Below, in pieces: positions 21,666-31,350 of a stretch of DNA of 64,000 nucleotides (positions are counted from its first letter, which is position 1; the number at the start of each line of letters is the position of its first letter). Location: positions 372,001 to 436,000 of the forward strand of contig JAECYW010000016.1 of NCBI GenBank assembly GCA_023014335.1. Reading direction: 5' to 3'. The stretch is from Galerina marginata (Eukaryota; Basidiomycota; Agaricomycetes; Agaricales; Galerinaceae). The position numbers and the translations under genes were made by a program. A model generated the notes under the pieces. The model worked only from the letters and a program-made list of their open reading frames with translations. It had not been told where the DNA came from and did not search any database.

Positions 21666-21966
21666 CTCCATATGAATGAATAAGCGCATGGACTAGAAAC
21701 TTTTGGGGATTAGTAATGGCTTATTTGGCCAATCACTAAGCAGCTACGTTGCGACTTGATGTTTGTCCCTAGTGGTTGGAGTGAATTTGTGGCGAATTCG
21801 ATGGTCAAACTATATCCATAAAATGCAATAATGATATGGCTTATTGCAGATTGAGATACGTAGAGTCGTAAATTTTTGTAATGTGAAGCTAAGCTGCTCG
21901 GTCGCTATTATTTTCCAATAAGCTGTTTGTCGATTGCGTGGGCTTGAGTGAACTTATTTCAAAACA

Positions 21967-24900
21967 AAGTTTGCGCCTGACAACGTACGAAAACTGGACC
22001 TACAAACTCGGAAATTAGAAGAACCCCTAACGGTATACAACGTGGATGGAACACAAAACAAGAAAGGGACAGTCTTACACTACGTCACCTTAGATCTCAA
22101 GATCAGAGATAGAACCAAACGTGAAACCCTGCTGGTATCCGGATTAGGAAAACAAAAGATCATTTTAGGTTTTCCTTGGCTACAAGAAAACAATCCCGAT
22201 ATAGACTGGCAAACCAGATCAATCAACTGGAGAACCTCGGAGAAACTTAATTGGACAACGTCAATCAACCACGCAACCGTTGAAGAAGAACCCGACGAAC
22301 AGGAACACCTAAACCGGACAACTCATCCTCTGGACGACTTCTATTCTGCAATTATTTTGTACATCGGAACCAAAATCCTAGAGGAAAATGATATTCAGAT
22401 AAACGCGAAAACCATGACCTCTCAGACCTTTGCCCAGAAACACGAGGAAAGGAAACCGGAATGGTCAATGGAAGAAATGATACCACCTGAATATCATGAA
22501 TACATGGATTTATTCGACAAGGAAACCGCAAACCGATTCCCGGAACCCCGATCTTGGGACCACAAGATTGAACTGAAGGAAGGCTTTGAACCAAAATCAT
22601 TCAAAACCTATAATCTTACTCCGGAAGAACAAATCGAAATGGAAAAATTCCTGAAAGAAAACCTGGACAAAGGATATATTCGACCATCGCAATCTCCAAT
22701 GGCTTCACCGTTTTTCTTTGTATCTAAGAAAGACGGGAAATTAAGGCCATGCCAAGATTATCGATACCTGAATGATTGGACGATCAAAAATGCGTACCCA
22801 CTACCACTGATTTCGGAACTTATGGACAAGCTCAAAGATGCAACCGTCTTCACTAAACTAGATGTGAGATGGGGGTATAATAACATCCGAATCAAAGATG
22901 GCGATCAATGGAAAGCGGCATTCAAGACGATCAAGGGATTATTCGAACCGACGGTTATGTTCTTTGGAATGTGCAATTCACCGGCAATGTTCCAAGCAAT
23001 GATGGACTCAATCTTCAACGACATGATTACTGCATGCTTTGTGATTGTCTACATGGACGACATCTTAATTTTCGCAAGAAACCGGAAAGACCTGGAGAAA
23101 TACACAAGAATGGTCTTGGAACGTCTCCGAGAAAACGACTTATTCCTAAAACCAGAAAAATGCTCATTTGGACTGGAAAAGGTTGAATACCTTGGCATGA
23201 TTATTAAACAGGGAAAGATCTCAATGGACCCCGTGAAACTGGAAGGAATCAAGGACTGGCCAACCCCAACAACTGTCAAACAAGTCCGATCATTTCTAGG
23301 ATTCGGAAATTTCTACCGATGATTCATCAGAAAATTCTCTGAAGTAGCTCGACCACTGAATGATCTGTTAAAAAAGGACAAGACTTTCGAATGGACAGAA
23401 GAAGCTCAAAAGGCATTTGATCAACTCAAGAAAAGGTTCACTGAAGAACCAGTTCTAATTATGCCCGATTCAACAAAACCCTTTCAGATTGAATCGGACA
23501 CCTCCAAATATGCCTCAGGAGCTGTATTGACCCAACTGGACAGAAATGGCGACAGACACCCATGCGCCTTTATTTCAAGAACATTCTCGCCTACAGAACG
23601 GAACTACGAAATCTATGACCGAGAACTCCTAGGAATTATCTGAGCGTTACAGGAATGGAGACACTATATCCAAGGATCAAGACATGAAACGGTGGTGTTT
23701 TCAGATCACAAAAACCTCACCTACTTCAGAAAGGCTCAGAACCTGAACAGACGACAAGCGAGATGGTCACTCTACCTATCAGAATTCGATCTCAAGTTGA
23801 TACACATGCCCGGACCCAAAAAGATTCAATTGGATGCCCTATCACGAAGACCAGACTTTACGCCAGAAGAAGATCATGACAATGAAGATATCACGCTTCT
23901 CCCAGAAAGTCTATTTGTCAACCTTATCGATATGGAACTTCAAGACAAGATTGCAAACTCGGAAAACTTAGACACAGACGCAGCAGAAGCAATCAAATTA
24001 TTGCTGAAAGGAGGGCCTCCAAATTTGCGCAAAGACCTGGAAGACTGGAAAACCGAAGAATTCAACGGCAAAAACATTCTGTATTACAAAGGAAAGAACT
24101 ATATTCCGAAAGACCAAAATCTACGAAGAGAAATTGTCGAAAAATACCACGATTCACCTACAGCCGGTCACCCAGGAGAGTTAGAAACGTTCAACACGGT
24201 CAAACAACACTATTGGTGGCCAGGAATGCAATCTTTCATCAAAGAATACGTCAAAGGATGCGGAACGTGCCAACAATTCAAGATCAATAGGAATCCAGCA
24301 AACCCCTCTTACATGCCGGTAGAAGGGCCGAAATCAACCAGACCATTTGCCAACTGTTCCATGGACATGATCACAGATTTACCACCTGTAAAACGCGAGG
24401 ACGGATCGGCTGCAGATGCAATATTGGTCGTGGTCGACCACGGGCTTTCGAAGGGGATAATTGTCATACCTTGCACCAAAACTTTGCACCAAAACTTTGA
24501 CCCATGAAGGAGCAGCGGAACTTTTACTCAACAACCTTTTCAAACGTTTTGGACTCCCGGACAGTCTCATTTCCGATTGAGACCCCCGTTTTGCAGCAAA
24601 ATCATTCAGAGAACTCCTTCGACTTCTAGGAATCGAATCGAAATTAACCACCGCATACCACCCTCAAGGTGATGGAACCACAGAATGCTTCAATCAAGAA
24701 ATAGAAGCATACATTTCGATCTACTGTTCTTCCAACCCAGAAACTTGGCACAAATCGATCAGCACAGTTGAGTTCACACACAACAACCGAAGACATGCAG
24801 ACAGGCAAAAGACGTCATTCGAACTTATTCTCGGAACATCACCCGTATCAATTCCCATGTCATTCGAAAACACAAAGTTTCCATCTGTAGAAGAACGGAT

Positions 24901-26000
24901 CAAAAGTTTATCTAAAGATAGAGAAGAAGCACTAGCCGCACACGAACTGGCAAGAAGTTGCATGATAGATCGACGAAAATCCAACTTCACGCCTTTCAAG
25001 CAAGGACAACTGGTATGGCTCGATGCCCGAAACCTCAAGACAAATTACCACAAGAAAATGGCACCCAAACGCGAAGGACCATTCAAGATCAAAGACGTAC
25101 TAGGACCGCTCACTTATAGGCTTGAATTACCCGATACTTGGCAAATTCACAATGTCTTCCACGCAGCTCTACTCATGCCTTACACCGAAACAGAAGTTCA
25201 CGGACCAAATTACACAAGACCACCTCCCGAGATCGAAAATGAAGAAGAACGATATATTATTGAAACTATTCTCAAACATCGGAAACGAGGAAGAGGCTAC
25301 CAATTAAGGCTCCAACCATATAGTATACGTATAGGGCCGAGGGTCTATATATACGGATACGGTATATTATACAGTATATACTCTATATATACAGTTATAT
25401 GATTTTTCTATATGGTATCACAGATCGTCTGCCAAAGCCTGCCATAATTGCCCTCAGATGTTCTTCTGCATCGTTAATTACTTATTCGCTATGTGCCAAA
25501 GATTAAAATTGTCAATAATCCCTTCAATTTCACGGCAGTTTACCCTTTGTTGCAGCAGCGGGTGGCCAGTGTCTGCTCCGCCCCCTCGCTGATCCGAACT
25601 TTGGAATGCATCCGAGGCTGCGGGAAGGCTTGGGATTGGCACAAAAATTTTCAACTTAAGGTGGGCCACCAGATTAATGTCCTTCCAGGAGAAAAAGTAG
25701 GTCTGGGGCAAGATATTAGAGGGGAAAAACAAATATTTTGGGAAACCGTATAGGGTAACCGTATACATATATTTACCGTACAGTATAGGAGTTTTCGTCG
25801 AGCCTATACCTATACGTATATGGATAGGGTATATACCATATATATACGGTATACTATATGGTACGGTTGGAGCCTTACTACCAATACTATGTCAAATGGG
25901 AAGGATACCCAATCACCGAAGCCACGTGGGAACCAACGTCAAGTTTCGACAATGGTGGGAATGAAATTTTGGAAGAATACCGAACCCGTCACAGACTGTG
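21967..26000 (+). pseudogene. Ty3 pol: protease (partial), RT, RNase H, integrase, chromodomain
   Basis: Seen in order: the protease tail (KLEEPLTVYNVDGT ... KIILGFPWL), and RT with SPFFFVSKKDGKLRPCQDYR, FTKLDVRWGYNNIR and the catalytic VYMDDILIFA. Next come RNase H ([38 protein letters not shown]) and the integrase HHCC finger (HDSPTAGHPGE ... CGTCQQFK). The DDE core follows with Asp in CSMDMITDLP and LISD, and Glu in DGTTECFNQEIEAY. A chromodomain is interrupted after HRKRGRGYQ and resumes at YYVKWEGYPITEATWEP. Lesions are TGA at 23320, 23641 and 24578 (each where the family has Arg), a 13-bp tandem duplication near 24474-24499 that shifts the frame, and an Arg-to-Cys change beside the catalytic Glu. 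Similarity is strong enough that the element was probably active not long ago. Confidence 0.92.
25305..25877. mobile_element. hAT-like MITE, 573 bp, inside the chromodomain
   Basis: The ends are perfect 13-bp inverted repeats (taaggctccaacc / ggttggagcctta), extended by more imperfect AT-rich inverted sequence (catatagtatac). The element is flanked by an 8-bp target duplication, ctaccaat, at 25297-25304 and 25878-25885. Removing it plus one duplication restores the chromodomain frame (GYQ-YYVKWEGY). It has no transposase. The subterminal regions are rich in tatac/gtata palindromes. Eight-bp duplications are typical of hAT elements. Confidence 0.9.
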
Positions 26001-26110
26001 AACGAAACTCTTACTCTCCGATTCTCGATCTACCTCATTTCAACAACATGTCATTCAAACAAACTCTCAAGAAAGCAAAGTCAACACCTGTATAAGCTGG
26101 CCTGATGTAT

Positions 26111-27146
26111 GAAATATGGTAGTTAACCACCAAGAGCCATGTATCGGGGTGATATCTACCTGGGCTGGCAGTTGTCCATCACTCATATATTATTATAATA
26201 TGTATGGCTATATAAAACAGTCTATATCTCAATAAGGAAAGGGAGTGAGGACGTGATTTCAATTGTAAACTGGTCTAATAATAGATGGCTTTAATATCAG
26301 CATCAATTTCCTTTTTGGGAAAATTTCCCATCTGCCAAATCTGTTTTAAAGAAGCCTGATAACGATTTTGATGGGCCTATATCTCAACAAGTAAACAAGG
26401 TACAACAATGATTGAAATGGATTCAGGGTTATTGATGGCTTGGCATATCTTTTTGCCAAGAGCACAGCCACATCTGACAACTTTTTGATGGCATGATAAC
26501 TGGTAATTTGACCAAATTACATATTTCAAATGTTGTTGGATGTGGCTGTGCTCTTGGCAAAAAGATATGCCAAGCCATCAATAACCCTGAATCCATTTCA
26601 ATCATTGTTGTACCTTGTTTACTTGTTGAGATATAGGCCCATCAAAATCGTTATCAGGCTTCTTTAAAACAGATTTGGCAGATGGGAAATTTTCCCAAAA
26701 AGGAAATTGATGCTGATATTAAAGCCATCTATTTTTAGACCAGTTTACAATTGAAATCACGCCATCACTCCCTTTCCTTATTGAGATATAGACTATTCCT
26801 TAGTAATTAAGGACTTAACAAAAAATCCAAAGTCCAAACTTGTCCAGCTGACTAAACATGGCCATTTTGAGATAAACAGTTGATTTTGCATATATAAGAT
26901 CAATCAGTGACCCTGACATCTAATATTTATATTTGTTTGGATTTGAGGCCAGAAAATTACATGAATGTGAAACAAGCATGTAAATAGAGGCAAATTTCAA
27001 GTCACATGATCAAATTGATCCCATCAAATCCAAACAAACATGTACTCTAATATATACAATAATAATATATGAGTGGTGGGCAACTACCAGCCCAGGTAGA
27101 TATCACCCCGATACATGGCTCTTGGTGGCTAACAACCCACATTTCA
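26111..27146. mobile_element. Terminal-inverted-repeat element with internal palindrome, about 1.04 kb
   Basis: The outer inverted repeats are about 95 bp: the left end at 26111-26205 matches the reverse complement of 27055-27146. Both carry ccaccaagagccatgtatcg and gggtgatatctacctgggct. Flanking TA dinucleotides (26109-26110 and 27147-27148) fit a TA target duplication. No transposase is encoded. A second, longer palindrome sits inside (listed separately), so this may be one element inserted into another. It splits the 3' part of the plus-strand Ty3 element. Confidence 0.78.
26220..26793. repeat. Near-perfect palindrome, two 255-bp arms with ~64-bp loop
   Basis: Arm 26220-26474 (starting gtctatatctcaataagg) is almost the exact reverse complement of arm 26539-26793 (ending ccttattgagatatagac). 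Only a few bases differ, such as gtgaggacgtg against gatggcgtg. The loop is 26475-26538. Such arms can form a long hairpin and, if transcribed, double-stranded RNA. Confidence 0.92.
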
Positions 27147-27172
27147 TATATGATTCTAGCTTCTAAGGCTGA

Positions 27173-28187
27173 AGTCAATCCCTTCGATCATCTTCTCCAA
27201 GAAAGAGGAACGCCCAAAACATGAGCCTTTACCTGCGCTTATTAGATTTTTCTTCGAAGATCCGGTCACCCCTACCTTTGCACCTCACCCCTCCGTGTTT
27301 CCGATCGAAAAGTTCTCAGCCAAACTCCCACAAGACGCAGTACCCTTATGATCAAATCAGCAGAAGCTCAAACTGGTTGACACCCTCGAGGACTTCATTG
27401 ATGACCTGTTGTTCAAGATAGACGAAAACCTATAAGAGTGAACGGTACAGTACCAGAAGGACCAAGAACCCAAGAACTCGAAACCGCTTTGAAGACCATC
27501 GTATCCACTCCCACCTCGTCTTAAACACCATGCCTATTGCTCGCAACCAGACCCCCTATGCTTACGACCTCACCGCCCCTATTTCCTTCACCGAATTTTC
27601 GAATGCTATTACCAACGACGTCGATTTCTATGCCATTCTTCAACAGCTCGGACCCGACTACCCCCGCGACCTTCTTTATTTCCGCAACCTTATGTACTCC
27701 ATCGATTACCAAGAGAAGTTTATTCAAGAGCAGCGTCAGCACGCTCAGAACCTTTTCGAGGCTTTAGAACGTTTCAGGCTTGGACCACGCTTAGGATCAT
27801 TTTTCAGACAGAAATGCCAGGAAGCTCATCCCGCACCAGCTCGCCCGACACCCCAACCTACTCCCCAACCTCGTAATCCCACTCCTTACTCTCATCGTCA
27901 CCATCACCGTCGAACCTACCCCATTGGATCCCCTCGCAACCCCATCGTCGTTGAAGATGACAACTTCACCCAGGCCGATATGGATCGACTCATGCCAGGG
28001 ACTTCGCAGGTTCGATTCGTCACTTGCCGTCAATGCACCAAGCTCGGACACATCAAGGCCAAGTGTCCATACTACCGATGCACCTGCGGGGAGCTCCACC
28101 GCAATGAAGAGACCTGCCTGAACGACATCTACCAACCGGATTAGAAGACACGTCGAATCTGGGATCTTCGACATAGAGAGGGGGTAA
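27173..28187 (+). pseudogene. Ty3 3' region: broken frame then CCHC knuckle protein (ATG 27530 to 28144)
   Basis: 27173-27520 is decayed coding sequence in which stops interrupt a frame reading FFEDPVTPTFAPHPSVFPIE and LVDTLEDFIDDLLFKIDENL. From ATG 27530 an open frame of 204 residues has helical sequence and a Pro/His-rich linker. An acidic VVEDDNFTQADMDRLMPGTS leads into a zinc knuckle, CRQCTKLGHIKAKC (C-x2-C-x4-H-x4-C), with more cysteines after it. It ends 43 bp before the LTR. A knuckle protein at the 3' end, after the chromodomain, is a feature I associate with mushroom Ty3 elements. It could bind the element's RNA. Confidence 0.65.
28172..28186 (+). other. Polypurine tract before the LTR
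   Basis: The run atagagagggggtaa lies directly before the LTR start TGTTACG. This is the expected second-strand primer site of a retrotransposon. Confidence 0.7.
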
Positions 28188-28557
28188 TGTTACGATCGCC
28201 TCATTTTTCCTCTACGCGTTTCATGTCTGCAACACACGTTTCATAGCCAGGACATTTACATCGTATTTACACTCTTTTTCCATGCTCTTTTCATATATGA
28301 TCGACATATGGCTTATGCACCGTTGCTATATGTTTTCCTTATGTTTTTCATTTACTTCTTACGCGTTTCGAGACCACATTATTTACGTGCTTCGACAGCA
28401 GAACTAGTATATAATCTCATATTTACTTTGTAGTGTTCTTTAGCTAGTTCTTGAGAATCTACTCGATTTATTCGAAACACGAACAAGTTCTCTTTCGAAT
28501 TCTACGACTGTCAATAAATATTCACGTCTCGTGAATACTTTATTCGAAGTCATAACA
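28188..28557 (+). repeat. 3' LTR of the plus-strand Ty3 element, 370 bp
   Basis: It begins TGTTACGATCG right after the polypurine tract and ends cataaca, where coding sequence of an unrelated gene resumes. A TATA-like tatataat lies near 28408 and an aataaat signal near 28515. The matching 5' LTR is not in the window. Confidence 0.75.
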
Positions 28558-31063
28558 CCTGTCAGCTTCAAGCAGATAGTAAAGGAGGTTATCCAAGAGC
28601 ATTCTTCAGGTATGTTCTCAGAAATACTGTTGTACATCTCTATTGGAGGCTCACTATGAGCGTCAGCATACATAAAATTCCGTGTTACCGACCCAGATAT
28701 AGTAGCTAAGGACAACAAGAAGAAAGCCCCAGCAGCCAAATGACAGAAAGCCAAGGCTGCAAAGGATACCTCTAAGCCGAAAGGTACCAAAAGAAAGAGC
28801 GAGGAGGTGGCTAATGAGTCTAAGGGTGATGAGGAGCAGGGGAAGAAGAAGGTATGCCTTCGTTTTCCTCATTGGTTTTTCCAGTCTTCTCATCGCTATT
28901 GATGTAGAAATCCAAAACTGATGACCAGATCGAGGTCGTTGATTCATCCGATACAGAAGAGAAGATCGGGAAGAGTAAAGCAAAGGTGAATGGCAAGGCA
29001 AAGGTGCGAGGATTATTCCATCATCCATGCAATCCTTGACAACGGTCTATTTCTTAGAATTTACCTATGGAGCCTGAGGACGTCGAGATCACAGCATATA
29101 TCTATGTTGAATGGCCTATTCCTACGGCGCCTATTCGGTCTGGTTCGAGCTCACGTCCACACAAACCGACCGAGGAAGAAAAATACATATCGCGCGGCCT
29201 TGTGATATTCGCAGCGTCGACACCATATCCGACGTTTATTATCAATATTTCCAATCAGCTTCCATGCGTGCCTGAGGAAGTTGTGCAGGACAAGATTATG
29301 TGGAAATTTCAGACGCCAATGAACAGCACATACCTTTCGCTTGGTGGTGAAATTGGTTTCGCCAGCATGGTCAAACAGCTTAGGGGGAAAAAGGAAGGGG
29401 CACGAGTTATCAAGCTCGCTATGCTCCCGCCAAAGAAACCTTCAGTTGAGAAACCGGTATGCCTTCGAACACTATTTGTTTCATTCAAGCTTCACTGACT
29501 CCTGCATAACAGTTTTGGGAGGACGACGACGTCAAAACATTTGATTATGCCGAGCTTGATACCATTTCAACTGGTGACCATGTCGTCGAACAGCGGGTAA
29601 TGATCATAATTATCTCTATTCTATTGCTCATCATCTCTTCTAGGCCTCCTTTGATAAGACTGTTGGCCCGCATAAGGAAAAGCTCCTCGAAAAATACCCT
29701 GAAAACAATCATCCGCTTTTCCCAGACAAGCGCATTTATACCAACAAGAAAACGAATGTTCATTGGGAGCTGACCGACCTGAGGATCAATGTCTGGGCAG
29801 CACACCTGGTCTGGATTTGTCGATTAATTGATTGTCCAGGAAGCTAATCATAATTTTTATAGGCACGCGGAACAGCCACGCTCGAAACACCGCCTATCTC
29901 TGGTTATTTTGAATACAAGGCACGAATTCAACCCAAGTCTGCGAACGTACCTGTTGTACCTGTGCCCAAGTCAGCTACTGCGCCTGCGCCTGTCGGTCCT
30001 ATTGTTACCCCACCTGCTATTCCTAGTGTTTGTAAGTCCAGTCTCAGGACTGGGAAAAGACCGCAACCAGACCGGACTGGACCGGAAAAAGACTGGACCA
30101 GCAGTCCGGTCTTTTGGTTTTTGAGATTGAAAGACCGCAAAAAGACCGGTCTTGGGGGGACCGGTCTCATCGGTTAAGACCGGTCTTTTGTACCCCAATA
30201 TATACGCTTTAAAACGCACCAAAGAACGTCTCAATCGGTTGAAAACTGACAAAGTTACAGTAGAAAATGTAAAATTCTGAAAAATTCTTCGAAAAACAGT
30301 AGATAGTTTCTAATTATTTTATTTCTCTGTCAATTCTTCATGGATTTTCACGTTCTTGGGCTTGTTTTAAAGCTAACTAGTATTTAATTAAGTCTACCGA
30401 GTGATATATTTAATATTTTTCATGTAAATACAGCTCACAACCTGTTTTAAATAATTAGTACCAAGACCGGTCTTAGGACTGCAAAAAACCGCGGTCTTGG
30501 TCTTTTCCGGTTTTGTGCAGTCTTTTGCAGTCTTAGGACCGATGCAGACCGGTCCCGGTCTCGGTCCAGGCCTCTGGGGGGTCAAAGACCGGACCGGACC
30601 GGACTTCCAAACACTAGCTATTCCATTGACTCCTGTGACCTCTGCTGGAACTTCTCTGCTCGATATTATGATGCTCAATATGATTCAGCAACAGCAACAA
30701 CAGCTACGTGCTACAGCAACGTTTCCACAGCCTTCTGGTATATTTGCTACGCCTGCTGTTGTCACAGCTCCTGCTATTGTACCTGCCGCTCCTCAAGTAC
30801 CATCTGTATCATCAGCTCCACAATCACCGGCAAAGTTTCAGCCCCCGGATGTGTTATTATCGGCGTTCTGTCAACAATATAGCATCAATGCAACTGATCA
30901 AGAACGACTTGAAAAACTCGAATACCAGCCTGGCGACAAGATTGATAACCTATCAGAGGATGATTGGAAGACCTTTGCAGGCTTTACATCTCTCTCTTGG
31001 CGACAAATTGTTGATAAGAACCTTACCTTTATACGTGATGCTCAGAATGGTCTCTGGGCCTAG
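28558..31063 (+). pseudogene. Unidentified gene, 3' portion, interrupted by two transposons
   Basis: Coding sequence resumes just after the LTR as VSFKQIVKEVIQEHSS. It continues through exons separated by clean GT-AG introns at about 28612-28666, 28852-28906, 29005-29058, 29458-29513, 29598-29641 and 29811-29864. The protein has a Lys-rich acidic stretch and a globular part (EPEDVEITAYIYVEWPIP, GLVIFAASTPYPTFIINIS, FQTPMNSTYLSLGGEIGF). KYPENNHPLFPDKRIY, a Pro/Ala/Val linker with a Gln run, and a C-terminal helical SAM-like segment (LSEDDWKTFAGFTSLSWRQI) follow. A TGA at 28741-28743 interrupts the Lys-rich exon, a hAT-like MITE splits the Pro-rich exon, and the 5' exons are cut off by the LTR. 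The family is not recognised; the spacing is like a fungal orphan or transposon-associated gene. Confidence 0.65.
30024..30616. mobile_element. hAT-like MITE, 593 bp, inside an exon
   Basis: Inverted ends are tagtgtttgtaagtccagtc and its imperfect complement gaccggacttccaaacacta. The target duplication is 8 bp, gctattcc, at 30016-30023 and 30617-30624. Both subterminal regions carry many copies of gaccggtct or its half-sites, the kind of repeated motif bound by hAT transposases. Removing the element and one duplication rejoins the exon in frame (PPAIP-LTPVTSAG). No transposase is encoded. Confidence 0.92.
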
Positions 31064-31085
31064 TTGATTTCTCTTTTATTTGGTA

Positions 31086-31240
31086 CTATGGGTTACCTGA
31101 ACATCGGTCGGACCCCTCAGTCGGTCAGTCACACTTTTTGGCAGGAAAATGTGACACGGTGACTGATGAGCTGTGCAAATGGAACGATCTGATTGGTTTG
31201 GCCGACTGAGGGGTCCGACCGATGTTCGGGTCAAGCATAG
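31086..31240. mobile_element. 155-bp TA-flanked MITE
   Basis: Ends are ctatg...acc.gaacatcggtcgg repeated inverted, with a perfect core gaacatcggtcggacccctc on both sides, flanked by TA (31084-31085 and 31241-31242). A TA duplication and short length fit a Tc1/mariner-type MITE. It lies 23 bp after the stop of the interrupted gene and about 110 bp from the dead DD34E transposase. Confidence 0.85.
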
Positions 31241-31350
31241 TACAAGCTCAAACAATTTCACTAGCTTTCCTGTCCTTTCGTGCTACGTTGCATCACTATC
31301 TCACCCTCACTTTGTATTTTTACACACTACTGCAATTGATGTACCTCCAC

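Larger units (their letters stand above)
11608..21966 (-). mobile_element. Ty3-type LTR retrotransposon, 3'-truncated, minus strand
   Basis: In transcriptional order the element has a candidate 5' LTR (21966-20693), gag with zinc knuckle, aspartic protease, a long GC-rich extra domain, then RT in a separate frame. Similarity to Ty3 RNase H ends near 11690, soon after its first strand. The rest of RNase H, the integrase and the 3' LTR are missing, and no second LTR copy was found to the left. The element cannot transpose on its own. The RT belongs to the Agaricomycete lineage whose catalytic motif reads FIDD. Confidence 0.8.
20693..21966 (-). repeat. Candidate 5' LTR of the minus-strand Ty3 element
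   Basis: On the minus strand the segment would begin TGTTTTGAAA and end CGTTGACA, the TGT...ACA ends of an LTR. One end sits 58 bp before the Gag start with a primer-site-like TGG. The other end is the exact point where the protease of the next element begins (21967). It contains a TATA box and internal repeats. No second LTR copy is in the window, so the outer border is inferred, and 1274 bp would be a long LTR. Confidence 0.45.
21967..28557 (+). mobile_element. Chromodomain Ty3 retrotransposon, 5'-truncated, plus strand
   Basis: The element runs from the second half of the protease (21967) through RT, RNase H, integrase and chromodomain, then a 3' frame with a CCHC knuckle, a polypurine tract and one LTR (28188-28557). 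Its 5' LTR, Gag and the protease active site are missing, cut exactly where the neighbouring LTR ends. Two further elements are inserted in it (25305-25877 and 26111-27146). It carries three in-frame TGA codons and one 13-bp duplication, so it is dead. Confidence 0.85.
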
